From: Paraglomus occultum
Lineage: Eukaryota; Glomeromycota; Glomeromycetes; Paraglomerales; Paraglomeraceae
NCBI GenBank assembly: GCA_910592205.1
Contig: CAJVPJ010000001.1
Span: 1-64,000, forward strand
DNA length: 64,000 nucleotides
Reading direction: 5' to 3'
Positions 22,312 through 36,000 of the stretch are shown here, piece by piece; the first letter of the stretch is position 1, and the number at the start of each line of letters is the position of its first letter. The notes under the pieces are model-generated. The model did not search any database. It had not been told where the DNA came from and worked only from the letters and a program-made list of their open reading frames with translations. The position numbers were made by a program, and so were the translations under genes.

Positions 22312-25300
22312 AGTTACTATTTATTATAGGAATCAGAATGTAAAGAAGGGAGAAAAGATGCGTGTGGAAAAAGAGAGTAAGGAGAGCAAGGGTCGCTTAA
22401 ATAGTAGGGCCACCAGCTCTTTAGAGTTTGCAAAAGAGGGATAAATAAAGATCGTTATCTGTAGGACAGTCGAGATTGTGATAAAAACGAATATCGCGTA
22501 ATATACCAATGGAGTTGGTAACGAAGGAGTCAAGATAAGCGAATGCAATAGCTTTATATAGGTTTTTTACTACAGATCAACGAGAGATTTTTATTGATTA
22601 CTATTACAATTTTTTAATAAACAGAAACACAAATATGTATCATACAAAAAACTAATAGTTTAAATCGTTTATTAATTTATCCGTATATTTTTTATCGATG
22701 CTGTGAAACATTTATTTACACCTGACATCTCTTGGTGCTGCCGTACTACTTGTTTCAATCCTGTGAGGAAAAACGTTAAATGATATATTATAGATATTCA
22801 ATTACTATATATACAATGAGCACATGATTGTCTATGGACACAATAATAGAGCGACGATAACGGTTTGCACTAATGGGACTTTTTCTCTATCGGATTTGTT
22901 TAAGCCGGATGTGATAAAAAAAGGCGTAGACGACTGTAATCGAACATGGCTTTTTCTGTCTCGTATCTTGCCGAAAAAAAATGATTTCCCCATTCGAAAT
23001 GCAAGATCATCGAAATTATCAATCCATAAAGCACAAGGACGGAAACTCCGATAAACGCTTATTCTCCGTACATATCTCTGTAAGAAAAACAATAGCAATA
23101 CAGATAGAATAGGCCGTATAAAAAAAAATTAGTACAGAGTCTATCGATATATCGATTATCAATCAGCCGTAGAACACATGTTCTTCTGCCGCCCAATAAT
23201 GTCCGTTATGCTAGTTAAGGTAGTTTCCCTTATCAAAGTGACACACATTCACCTTATGCGTGCGCCCAACCTAGTATCCAAAATGGGTAATCGACGAGTG
23301 ATTAACTATATTTGGTATTTCAAATTCTATCAGGGAGCACACAGTTCCGATAAATATTACACAGATAAGAATGTTGGCATAACGCGCACGCCACAATTGG
23401 CAATAACAATTTGAGGTTTTTACTACGGTAGAGTATTATGTAAAGTACCATTACATTGCAGTTAACGAATGGTTTATCAAAACGTAGATTACTTCATAAA
23501 GCATTTATTTGTATTCACTTTACAAGTATATTCATAGTTATTGGTGACTACCTTTTTTACAGACGAATGGCAATTTAACGCGGTGTTTGTCATAGTAACG
23601 GTTGTATTCCCTTTTCTAGATATCTACTTCAATAATGCTCAGCCAACATGCTTGATAACATAATGCTCGACGTTCTCAATACTCAACATGCGATATACTC
23701 AACATAAACTGGATGATATAACAAAAGTCTTATGTTTATATCATGGATGCACAAATTACCAATCAGCTATCGTGTGAATCGTGTACAACACGACTGTTAA
23801 TGTTATCGGTGCATTAAAAAAAGGTGACCAGTGTAAAACATGCAGTGCATCCATCACTTTCACATGTACCTAAATCCACTAAGTCTACCAGTAAAAATGT
23901 GTTGGATGAATTAATGCGTTAGATGAATTAATGTGTCAAACGTGAATATTAAGGTCAACGGAAATTGTAAAGAAACTTGTCGATTTATTGGAAAGGTTTT
24001 AGCCGCTAAATTGAATAAAATTAAATTAATTTAGGGTTTAATTCCTGACTAATACAATTAAATTACATGTATTGTATTTTTCTTATCAGTATTCTTCAAT
24101 TCCAAATCAGGTCAAGATCTGTGACAAACGGACTTGTGCGAAAGAAAAGATAACGTCAGGTCATGATTATCGCTGATAATCCTTTGCTCATTCCCTTTAC
24201 ATATTCAATCCTGATATAGACAATGTTATATAAGTTATACAAGCGTCTATTTAGGATAGCACGGTGATATTAGTGCATTATCATATCGTAAACAGGACCA
24301 TGCGGGTTTTGAACTTGTACCAGGATGGGATATTTTTGGTTCGCCGCAGAGATAATGACGCGTGAAAATCTCAAGTTGGTCATTGTATGCGGGCATCTGG
24401 GTATTTATTATATCCTATCATGGGATAAGCACTCACACATCCATCCCTTCATCCATCCATTCATCTGTCCATTCATCTGTCCATTCATCCGTCCATTCAT
24501 CCGTCCATTCATCCGTCCATTCATCCGTCCATTCATCCATCCAACCCACACATACCCACAAAAAGACATATATAGTATACATGATTTTATACGAATGCCG
24601 ATTCACATGAATTTTCAAGTATCTCAACTGGTGTTTTTTCATAATGATACAGTAACAATAATAAATGAATTAAAACATATAGCATGTTTGTAGAATCTAC
24701 AAAAAATCTCCGAGATCGAGGAAGTTAAAAATGCTTTGTGCGAGGCTGTGGAATTTGCGATAATGGTAGTTATTTCCATTGGTGTAAAATTCAGGTATCG
24801 CTGACCAATAAAAATCACGAAAATATCCAGATAGATCTTCTGCATGATTTGATCTTGTGACCCTCAATTTGATAAGCATATCGATAAGGTTTTCATTCTT
24901 ATCGCTTACCCCTTTCCTTCTTCAAAGCTACTTATCTCTCTCTCCAAATGATGTATGCGAATTGTAAAGTAGACCAAGAGAGACAATTCTAAAGCATACA
25001 AACTGTAACAAAAACAAAAGACCACATGCTTTAACCTATCGTCACACAAGCCAGAGTAAACTTCTTGGCCTTTTATTTCAGTGGTGCGTATGCTCGATAT
25101 TCTGTTCTTTCTTTTTCATTAATACTCTTGCGATAATACCAAGCTAGATCTTGATTTTTCAGTGCCCCTACTTATCAGATGTCGATCTCTTCTTATTATT
25201 GTTTGATTGAGTAGAATTGTCTGCAAGCTGTACGCTTATTAATCAAAAATAATAATAAAAAAAAAAGATACTAACTGCCTGTGTTAATCTTCCAATCATA

Positions 25301-25661
25301 TCAAAATTATTAAGAAATCTTGTTGTAAATGCTGTATCACAACAGCTAATTTTTTTCCCTGTTCTACAAATAGATAGCAGTATTTCCAAAAGTCAAAGAT
25401 CGAAGGCTATATTAATTTAGACTACTGATTTGAAACTGTCTCATATAAATTAAAATAATCATTTGTTTTGGTGAATGTTGTTGGTCACAGTACAGCAAGA
25501 CTGTTTTACAATTCCGGTACCTCTGCAGGAATGGTTACATAGTCGAAGTATAGAAAAATCAAGACGGGCGCAAAACACTCAAGCAAATTAATGAAATGTC
25601 ACCAATAAACAATTTATTACATTAATTGCTACTCAGTACTTGATTTCATTGTTATCTTGCG
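22312..25661. other. Intergenic region
   Basis: No supported gene. Open frames at 22824-23098 occur in both strands over the same bases and show no family features. A 12-base minisatellite lies at 24438-24542. The part next to 22311 should contain the ammonium transporter promoter. Confidence 0.4.
24438..24542. repeat. 12-bp minisatellite
   Basis: Tandem units of TCATCCGTCCAT with point variants (TCATCTGTCCAT, TCATCCATCCAT), about eight copies. Because the period is a multiple of three it stays open in several frames and produces artificial repeat proteins on both strands, which I do not treat as genes. Confidence 0.9.
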
Positions 25662-27253
25662 TCATTTTGTACTCTCTCTCAATTGAAGGCGTACTTTGCC
25701 AGGATAGCGTAACGACGCTGCGGGATACACTTTATCAGGAAGATCCGTGAATGCGTTTTCATATTTCACCCCGTTGATCGTAAATGCGCACGTCCTTTGG
25801 TTCATGTCTAGATGAATAGTAACAGTAGTATTATCGCCAAATGCAACACCATACTGACTGCTAAATGCCGGTGGGTTATACTTCGTCCCATTGGATCCTA
25901 CTACCCATGCGTTTTGCGTTCCCAAAAACTTTCCAAAATCAATTCCTTCTCCACATAATCCAATCCACATGACTCCACATGTTCGAACTATCACAAAATC
26001 CCATTCGTACACTCCGTTATCACCAATAGGTAGCTTTGCACTAACCGATTGGTGACCCTGACATCGAGAATTTGTCTCTACTAACGTGCTATTAGCAGAT
26101 ATAATTAGCTTGTCACCGCATTTAAACTTGTCCCAATAGAATTGTTCATCCCATCGCAAGGTGGACGACGTAGCTAACTCGGAAACAGCTGTCGGTAGAG
26201 GGACAGCTTTTGGATCCCCTCGTCGGCATGAAAGCGGCCCTTTGTTTCGCGCTTGCACCCTATAAGTCTCGAGAAGCGTTTCTTTGGGTATTATGTCTAA
26301 AGGTTCTATTACATCTTGAAGTACTTCGGCTTGGATTCTCCTGAAATCTACATATTGGCATACCGGAGATATGATGTCGGTAAATTTATTTAGAAACAAT
26401 TGAAAGGATCGGTCATTGATAATATTGTCTCTCTGTTTCCATTCGGTAAAATCTTTCATGTGATCCGAGCGAGGGAGATTAGAGTCGAGAAGACTCGCTA
26501 AATCAGGCGACACCTCAAGTGCGCCCCATATCATGATATATCTGAACACGTCGTATTCGTCTGTTGCAAAAAAAATTGTCTTATCGTGTATAGTCAATGA
26601 CAATAAAGCTTGCAGAGATCTCGACGTAAACTTTTTGCTATCTATGGCCGATAATGGCGAACATGCGATATATTTACTCAACAAGTAAAACAGCCTATTT
26701 ACCAATTCAGCATCCGGCATTGCTTCCAATGCCTTGGACAACAAATCCACCGCGTAATCTGTTGTTTGCATGCCCAGTTTACTGTCGATAAAGTTTAATA
26801 TGTGATCCTGTAACGGTGTGATCATAAAGTAATCGGCTGCTGCGTATGATATGACCGTGTTTTCGAGCGTTAACGAATCGGGTGCAAGCTTATCGGTGTA
26901 AATATACTCGAGAATTACTTTCATTGCAGCACATTTTATGGTTGGAAATAAAATTTCGTTTGCATTTGTTTCTCGCATTCCGTTATACAAAAGACGATCG
27001 AGCATTTCACAACGCGTCGCGAGGAGTGCACGACAACCGTACAGGACGTCATCTTCGCACACGAGTTTTAGGTCACTGATTGAAACAGAAAGCCACTGTC
27101 ACACACCATTTCGACAATCCAAGGTTTAATAAGCCCGATAAAAATATCTAATTGGAATTTTTACCTGTATCGGGGGTTATTCAAAGCACCTCTCAAGTCG
27201 TCTACCAACGAGTCTCCTTTCTTCCATTTATTGATAAGGGCTTTGATAACCAT
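25662..27253 (-). CDS. BTB/BACK/SPRY-domain protein (paralogue)
   Basis: Two exons: 27253-27165 encodes the first 29 residues and 27075-25662 the rest, 500 residues in total. The junction restores NNPRYSDLKLVCEDDVLYGC, which aligns with NDPRYSDIKIKCSDGELHAS of the plus-strand paralogue at 16241 and confirms the small first exon. BTB covers about 15-120 (LEYIYTDK conserved), BACK-like helices 125-300, and SPRY 320-495 (VYEWDFVIVRTCGVMWIGL, AWVVGSNGTKY, TVTIHLDMNQRTCAFTING). The likely role is a Cullin-3 type adaptor, by inference. The two copies are well diverged, so the duplication is not recent; they are inverted relative to each other with the ammonium transporter between. Confidence 0.82.
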
Positions 27254-30200
27254 AATATTTAGTCAAAGAATTTTGCTGTTAGACTGCAGTCTTCAGTAGT
27301 ATTATTCTTGATCTCGTATTCACATTTATACCTTATGTTCTTCTTTATCAAATTTCCTTTCGTCTTTGTCATGTAGCCAATTACAGGTTTAACAATCGTG
27401 AATCATATGACTAGAATGCAAATAGGAGCTTGTCGTACAGACTGTTCTTGAAAAACTCGAATAATGAGCAGGAGCCAACCGATCATATTGGCTGACGTCG
27501 TAAGATATATAGTGCAAGCAGGCTTGTGTATCTATGCACTTGACAAAGACGTTCTCATACCTATCTCATAGTTAACCCAAAAAAAGGAGAAGAAAAAACA
27601 ATATGGGTCTGACTAGAACTTTACTTTTCCCGTCAGCTGACCACCGTTTGATAGTTTAAGACAAACAAAAAAGAAAATAAATAAAATCAGATCTGAAACT
27701 TTACTATCCCGCTTCCTTGTTCCATACATGAGTCGCAGGAGAATGAAAAGTCTAACGATAGTGACAAGATTACTGTATGTGCTAACACAAACTGAAGCGT
27801 AAGATAATACGAAATGTATTGTAGTCAAGTTCGTCCAATAATATGACACTCGTCGACATGAGATGTTTAATATGGTATGATTTCTATATAACGAAGGCCA
27901 AAAATATTATGATTCCCCACGCATGGATATTTGATGCGCAAATATGTGTTCAATGGGCTTTACTGCATGCTTTAAATTAAAGTGATCTTTGTCTATGGCG
28001 CCCATAAATAGTTGAAATGGCGCATTGGGGGAAAGATCATTCGGGTACCGAGAAGCATCCAATTCACATCGATTGCTATGACGATGTTTCCGAGAGAATT
28101 TCTCTTCGTATCATGCAACTACAAATAGCCTGAAATGGAATAGCAACATTCAACTGCATCACTTTATGCCAAAAGAACAACAACCAAACTTTTCTTCAGT
28201 CGACAACATTAGTATGTTACTACGGTAATAAATAAGTAATACTTGTTGAACGATCTTTATTTGTGTCTGACTTACTATTGCTCTAATTGACGTATCTATT
28301 TTTTATCGCATGTTTCAACATGGTTTAGTTCAGTTCTACTGCCAGATCTGATATAAGCTGCTATTACTATGCTTAGTCGATTGGTTAATTTTTCTTTTAT
28401 CCAGTTCTGCAAACCAAAAGTTGTCATATAAAGCTAGAGACCAGGAATGGAGCAGTTGAGCAAGTCGATTTCCATCGATTTAATTCTACACTTGCAAACT
28501 TTTTATTGCAAGCGACTGTTTTTCGATTGTATTGAGCGCTGTTGTCAGACTGTTGAAAAGGCAGATATTTGCAAACAAAGATATTGTGCCGTTTAAATTA
28601 CTCTATAAGTTGCGTCTGTTCACGTAAGAGGTATCTTTATTACATGACAACTTTATTAACATTACAAAATACGCATACAACCATCTGTATGAGCACTGTT
28701 GTTATTATAACTATCACTTTGAATTGTCGACGGCGAACAACATGTAGCCGATGTTCCATGACTATACCGTAACGGACAATTAGCTTTCTACATTCTCTTA
28801 CTATAAATTTAATAAATTCGAAGACCGTTCAAAGAAAGGTGAACTTACATAGTTATTGTGCAAGTACAATAAACCTTTTAGCTTTGCTATTTTATTTACC
28901 ATGGAACATTATCTCGCAAGTCTCATTATATCGATCTGCTCTTAAGTTAATTAAAAAATAGAAAAGTAACTATCCCGATTAATCGACTGATCCGGATACT
29001 ATTACTGTGTAATTTTTTCAAACATCACTTGTAAAGAGTTGTAATCTAAACTAACACCATCAATGAGTGATTCTTGTTTTGTAAATCATTCAGACGATGA
29101 AAAATCCAAACAGTTTCATTGTCAGCACTTTGGAGCGCAAACTTTAACTTTAATGAAAATGATTGAATGAACAGTACTGTTTGGATTTCTGAGAATGAGA
29201 ACAGCGTTCTTACTTTAACGAGTCTAGTTCTATTATGCGGGTGCCTTTATCATTATGTATCTATTCAATTAATAGTATTCGACATAAAGAACGCAGGCAT
29301 ATTTTAGATTCAGAACTCTTGCACGCAGATTAACCAAGAATTGTATGTAAAGGTGTCATTTATGGAAGACTTGCACTGTCAAAAAGACCAAATTATAATT
29401 TTTATTTTTAAGCTTAGTCAGTGTTGCTGCGAATTAGTTAAAAACTTTGCCTGTTCATACCAAAGAATTTTCGTATTACGACAATCTGAACTCAAAAATT
29501 AAGTTTACAGATGATAATGTAATATATCAGAAGCGTCTGCATTAAGAAACTAAGCTGACGCAATATTTTAATTGAACTATGTCGATAGAAAATATCTATT
29601 CAAAGTCCTAATTCTTGATCTTTGAAAAATCATTATTTCGAATCAATATGTGAGTAATTACGCGATAATCTACCGTGCGAAACAAAGCCTCATTAGCGTT
29701 ACAGTCTGTCGATTTTACGCCTATTTAGACTCTGCGAACGTTATTGGATATTCCATCGCCGTTCGCTCATCTGGCTAAGTATTTTTTGCTATGTTAGATA
29801 AATAATCAGCATGGTCTGATTGTTCTCGTCCATAACCTTCCCTATTCTTTAAGATCATAAGCAAATGTCAGATAAATTATAAATAAATAAATTATCTACG
29901 TAATCTGGAAAAACATTCTGACTATCTCTGCCAATACCCATTAGTATAAAAATTAACCTCACATAATAGAAATTGCGGCCTAGCAGTATTATTTACGAGC
30001 CGGGACTGATATGATTGGATACAACCCATTTTTTGTGACGTAATCCTTCGTGACAGACGATGCTAATAGAATGTACCGTTGAGTATGATTCTTGAAGAGT
30101 TTCTAGCGACATACTAGACATAAAAAATTGTTTCATTGCAAGACAATGCGCTTTGTATGAATACTCCCGCATTTAAAAAAGTAAAGTTTCGCAAGTTGAA

Positions 30201-30502
30201 TTAAAGACGAGTCGGGCATATCTGATGGTACTCTCGCCATTAAAGGTAAAAATGGGAAATGGTCTAAAATTTTGTTTGCGTCATGACTGTACATATCAGT
30301 TAAAGAATGACGCTTGAGGCTCAGGAACAAGTATGGGTTATCGATATACATGTGGCATGGGATAATCTAATATATCTCGCGATTGACTGGGTGGCTAGTG
30401 TCAAGCCATCGTTCATGAAATCAGTTATCTCCTCGAGGAGCAATGGCAAAATTAAAATATCCGGGGTTTTTTGTAACACGCTGTATCTTGTGCTATGTTC
30501 AT

Positions 30503-30642
30503 TTCGAATGGACATATGTCAGATGGGAATTTGCGTCCATCCGAATCAACATATGTCAGATGGGAATTTGTGTCCATTCCGAATGGACATATGTCAGATT
30601 AAAATTTATATCCCATTCCGAATAGACATGTATGTCAGATTG
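30503..30642. repeat. Tandem array of a GACATATGTC-containing unit
   Basis: Four diverged copies of a 36-39 base unit follow one another. Each has GACATATGTCAGATGGGAAT followed by a spacer with GTCCATTCCGAAT. The palindrome GACATATGTC recurs at about 30511, 30547, 30585 and 30624. The spacing and degeneracy do not suit CRISPR, and this is nuclear fungal DNA. The unit is related to the palindrome at 13891 and the copy at 32549. Confidence 0.75.
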
Positions 30643-32548
30643 AAACAACCAGGTAACAACATATATGGGCATTACGGTATCAACCCTACTTGCGTACAAA
30701 CAACCGAGTTTGTTATAAATATATGCTATTTAATAATCTATATAAGCGAGTAACTTGTGATATTACCACTTGTATTACGTCTTTATATTATATCGTTCGA
30801 ATATGCGCTTGAAACTTACCTTATGATGCAATAAATGGTATTACACATAACAAATTACCGCACTGTCGATTATGACAGTTAAATATGCTTCATAACGTTT
30901 GGTTACCTTCATATGTAATCATATCACAATGTCAACTCTGTCAAATCCCCAAACCCGCATTTACATACGTAAAACATTGCATGTATCACTGTTACAAGAA
31001 GAATCTATAACACATGTGATCAAATAATGTTTATTCTCACCAAAACTGCACAATTCTATGCCAATGCCGAAGATGAGGGAGAATAGTGTGAATTCTGCTA
31101 ATTATCTTCAACTACTTACAGAATGATTCGTTTAATGAGGTGTAATTGAAAAGTTCGATAAATCGTACGTTGATTCGTAAGCCGTATAATGATTATCAGA
31201 AACCACAAATCGTATGGTTGAACCCTTCGGCAAAAACCATACACCAGTCATCAAATTGTATGATTAACACAAACTTGTTCGATAACTATAACAATGGCGA
31301 TAGTGAACAGTACATTGCTGTTCTACCATTCTGATTATCGCTTAAACCAAATCCTCTGCAAGGGTGGGGTAGTTATCACTAAATCGAGAAGCACAGATCT
31401 ATTAATTTTCACACGATCTGTCTGTATTAAGCCCAAATTTGGTTGACAAGTAGGTGTGTGTCGCACCACCTTAAGCTTAAACCTAGATGGTTAAGTCTTG
31501 AATATCATCCTCCGAATGGGAAAGTATTCAGAACTCAAGCATTCTTCATAATGATGTCAATCAGGCAAAAAAAAAACCAAACGAATAAACCAAAATAATA
31601 ATAAAAAACAAACTTTATAATAAAAAATGAAAATTGTTTGTTTTTTTCCCCGGCGCTTTGTGTAAAATTTTATATACCCGTGTTTTTTATTTTTGCCATT
31701 TTTTCCTTATTTTTTTTTAATAAATACTTAATTCTTTGTCGTTATTGATCACACAGCTTTACGCGACATACAAAAAAAAAACGCCACACGCACACAAACT
31801 ATCCGTCCAAAACCCCGCTCGGGCTAGTCTATTTCATACAGTGAGATATTCACAATGATGTGTCGAGCCACGTTTTTTAATACTCTCGTTTTTCAGTTCT
31901 TCTCACTAACGCTTTCAATAACTCAAGCATATTTCCAATGATATGTTTACTTATTTGCATCCCCGCACCAAAAGAAGGACTATTCGCTATCGTGCTCTGC
32001 AACTCAAAGCGTTCTTTCACAATTATATGTCATACAATGTTTATTCACAATTGTATTTACATCTCCGCACCAATAGAAGAACTATTCGCTAACGTATTCT
32101 GTAACTGAAAGCATTTTTTTCACAATGATACGTCAGATCAGGCGATGTTTACTCACAATTGTATTTGTCTACAAGTAGAAAGACAATTATTAATTAACTT
32201 AACGCATTCTGTCAAAATAATAAAGCCGCTTCGGCTCAAAGTTTGGTCAATTTAACCATGATTAGATGTAGTTGTAAGACTAGTTAGTTGTTCAACAGCT
32301 CGATGTGCTTGTCGCAAAGCTGCTGTCATTTGTAACTTAAACTGCCACCCTCATAATCGTTAATGCAGTAATGTTAATTAGGTATATCGTTCTGTGTATT
32401 ATGACGTGTTATATACGATAGGGTTGATATCGTAATGCCAATAAATAATTTATAATGTTGTTAACTGATTGTCTTAGAAAAATTTTAATAATTACTTTTT
32501 TGTCTCTCCCAATTAATTTTATTTTTTGTCCTTTGTTTTTATGATTCC

Positions 32549-32605
32549 AATCCGACATATGTCCATTCGGAATGGACATAAATTCCAAGCCGACATACAA
32601 CAGGG
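32549..32605. repeat. Inverted copy of the GACATATGTC repeat family
   Basis: This stretch contains CGACATATGTCCATTCGGAA, then TGGACATAAATTCC, and closes with GCCGACATACAACA. It shares words with the array at 30503 in the opposite orientation and with the hairpin at 13891, so the three sites belong together. Confidence 0.6.
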
Positions 32606-33099
32606 GTACTTTGTTTTTATGTCAAACAATCTCTTCTGGAATGTCATAATCGTATTATCACTGCTGCTTTCATGCACGGATGTATTGATGCGTATTTCCG
32701 ACATAATATTTACGTTTCTTATCACACGATCTGACCAGTCATTTCCTTACAGCGCGTAATCTAAATAAAGCATGCATCACGTGATAATTTGTTATTGCTA
32801 ACACGTGTAAGCGTCCGAATTATTGGTTATAACGATTGTAATGGTTGTACTTGTAAGGGATCGATTATGCTTTGGGAATATTTTATACATCTTATAATAC
32901 AACATATCAGCTTGTCGAAGTCGACTTTCATTGCTAATATTATCGATTACAAGAAATCCACCAATATAGTGTGATTGCGCGATATATGATTATAATAGCA
33001 AAATTACATTTTCTAACTTGTGTTAATATATAATGATAGACAATAAATAGTGTTTGTATTACAAATCTCTCGCACTTAACCGCCCCACACAATTGAACT

Positions 33100-36000
33100 T
33101 TATTCATTTATACTCAGGATTTCCAACATTTTCTTACTATGTTTTGAAAGTTTAGACGGATACTCAGGGTCGGCTTGAATATTTTCTCTCAAAACTTTCC
33201 GTAATTCTTTTGTATCAGTCTCAAAGTGCCTAATAATCATGAATCACAAATGTTAAAATAAAATAAAATATAATGTATGGATAACAAACAGTTTTACCTA
33301 CACGGTACTGGGAAACCATTCTGATCTTCGTTGACTTGGGGTAAGATAAAATAATTCTATCTCTGCCAATACCTATAGGGACGACAATACTGTTAAACCT
33401 GTGAACAGTACATGCGTAGTAATATGAACATTCCAATACCTCTGCCTTCTGTGCTAAATATGATGCATATTCATGATATGTGTTGATTGCATTATTTAAC
33501 AATCCAATGAAGAGATTCATTAAATAAATCACAACAAAGAAAGAGAATAAAACTGTCATCACGACTAGTAGTGGATTGTCATTTGGGCCCCAATTTGCGA
33601 CAGATGACCAATCGCCTATTTCACAAAGGATTATGGTTAAAGCTAGTTAAAAACACTAGACATCCCAAACTGTTAACATTACCAACAAGAAACTTGTATG
33701 CTCCCAAAAGTGACGTATTAAACCACGTATAGACGTTAGTATTTTCATCTGGTTTCACAACCAATGACGTGCCATTCACGATCGTTCCATTATCTAGCGT
33801 TGTGGCAAGTGTTGTTGTCAGCTTCCATGGATCATTAGGATCATTATTATCTGGACTTGACGGCGTTTCCCATGAGCTGCCAGGTTCTGGTTTCAACAGC
33901 ACAAACAGTGCATGTGCAAATCCTATGACCATAATTCCAAGGATCACCAGAAATGAGAATATTTGTTGTATAACGCCGAATATTATTGTCATATAAATTC
34001 CAAAATACTCAAACGGTCGAAGAAGGAACAGAAACTTAATCCAAAGAAGAAAAATGGATACTGATGTCATCCATCTTGGTGAGTCATTCTCCTGCAAATA
34101 ATTTACAGCAGTAGCAAGAGGAAAAGAAAATGCACCACAATCTGTAATTAAACCAGCGCATGGTAAATAAATATAAATGATCTTTGAATTTTTAAATAAT
34201 TTCCAGCACTAATAAGATTACGCCAAATCACATAGTCAAATTAAATAATGAAAATAAATAGCTTACCGAACCAATTCCATACTGACAAGACATAATATAT
34301 CGGGTTCCATATGAATTGCCTAACTTCAAGATGAAGATGCCATACAGCTAGCACAACAGTTGCTATGAAGAGATTTTGTTTCATGTTGTTATTTGAGTTA
34401 TCATCTATTAGTGATATTGCAGTTATGAAACATACAGCAAAGGCTATAAATATCATGCAAACAAGTATGTAATAATAAAATCCAAATGCTCGCCATTTGA
34501 AGTTTATCAATGCTTCTCCATCCCAAGTTCTAAACAATTCTGGTGCTCTGCTAATGACAGTTTTAACAAATGGACTTGGTGCCGGGAGAAGATAGTCTTT
34601 CACGATTGAAAACTGCTGAGGGTACGAACAAAAGTTCGGTAATCGGACAACGAGAGTTAATGTAGACCGTCTTTTACCAAGTCTTGCTCTATACCAGAAA
34701 CTTTCTATCATGTTGTCTATTTGGCTGATGCTTGCGCTCAGAGCCGAGGATTTCAGGAGCAACCTTGCTAGTGACGTATTAGAACGCAGTACAATTTGCG
34801 CCAGTTGCAACGCCAACTGCCACGCAATCCGCCATGCCCCCTTCAATGAATATCGTTCGAATACGTTCATTATCCCCAACATACCGGCCAATTTACTCCG
34901 CTTTATGAGTCCACACGGATTTCCTGTTCTACATGGAAAAGCACAAATGCGATTGAAAGGTAGCATCAAACTGTTTACAGAGCGACACTGTGGAGCCAAA
35001 ATTAAACATATATTTGAAAAATATATTGCGGCCTTATCAGGATAGTGCACACACAACTCTGGTAGTGAGTCGGTTACAAGTTGCAAAAAGCCAATATACT
35101 GGATTGAGTTATTGTGGAAGCAGCCAATACAAGTCTTCATTATAGACTCGACTACATCTTCGTCTCGTTGTTCAATTGCTTCAGCAAGCAATATATTTCC
35201 ATACCTGGCCAGGTTATCTTCAGTTATCAACAAATTAATGAGATTTTCAAATAATTTTTTTCTCAATAAATGGTTAGTTTCCAATGCCTTTCGCTTATGC
35301 CACCAAATACTTTTGAAGCTAGGTAATGGCAAGGGTGTATCATCATTATAATTAAGCTTCGCATAAAACAAGTTTGACCGACTATCATCCATTTGTTCGT
35401 CGAGAGAAATGTCTGTCAGCTCGTACAGATAATTGAGTACGCTACTAGGCCTCATTCCATTATCCCAGTAATAACTAAGTTCAATAGTATCCTTCTCGCT
35501 GAGATAAAATATGCATAAGCATCTAACGGTTAATATAGCCAAATAACCGTTATCCAAAATTTTTGCATGTGTCACCTTTCCAAAATATTTAAACTCTTGA
35601 GCATTGATGGAAGTGACGGGGGATGATAATGAATTTTTGTAAACACAAAGGCCAGAATCTGTAGTCCAACGAAGAGATGCTCCGAAAGGATCTGTTGCTT
35701 CCAGATCAGCTTCTATACCATTGACCGAAATAGTTGAATATGAATAGTCTTTTTTCAACGAAAGATGCCGAATAGGAGTAGCACTTGGTGGATGATTGAA
35801 TCGATTCTTGTTGAGGGTTTTGATGCGATCTTCTACTGCGCATATGACCTCAGGTATATCATCCGTATTTACTATTATCTTTGCTCTACTAATTACAAAT
35901 GTTCGTTTGACCCTCCATTCAGTCTGATCAACGTACTCTTGAAGATTAATTGTATCCAGTGGAGTTCCGCGTTCGAGATTATACGGATACCATAACATAG

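Larger units (their letters stand above)
27254..33099. other. 5.8-kb non-coding region
   Basis: No exon set or family motif was found on either strand. The notable content is the repeat array at 30503-30642 and a related inverted piece at 32549-32605. Several poly-A/poly-T tracts lie at 31560-31790. It could hide a non-coding RNA or a heavily decayed transposon. Confidence 0.4.

Noticed and set aside
22824-23098. Open frames on both strands upstream of the ammonium transporter
   Set aside because: Both strands are open over the same bases with no family signature, and the upstream context looks non-coding.
24325-24693. Repeat protein of Ile-Arg-Pro-Phe or Trp-Thr-Asp-Glu units
   Set aside because: It is the translation of the 12-base minisatellite, open in several frames because the period is a multiple of three.
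30503-30642. CRISPR-like spaced repeats
   Set aside because: Repeats are degenerate, spacers are themselves similar, there are only four units, and the host is eukaryotic.
33298-33301. In-frame TAG near the end of channel exon 5, suggesting a truncated protein
   Set aside because: Using the donor GTAGGT one step upstream removes the stop and joins the last exon (HFETDTKELRK) in frame, so no truncation is needed.
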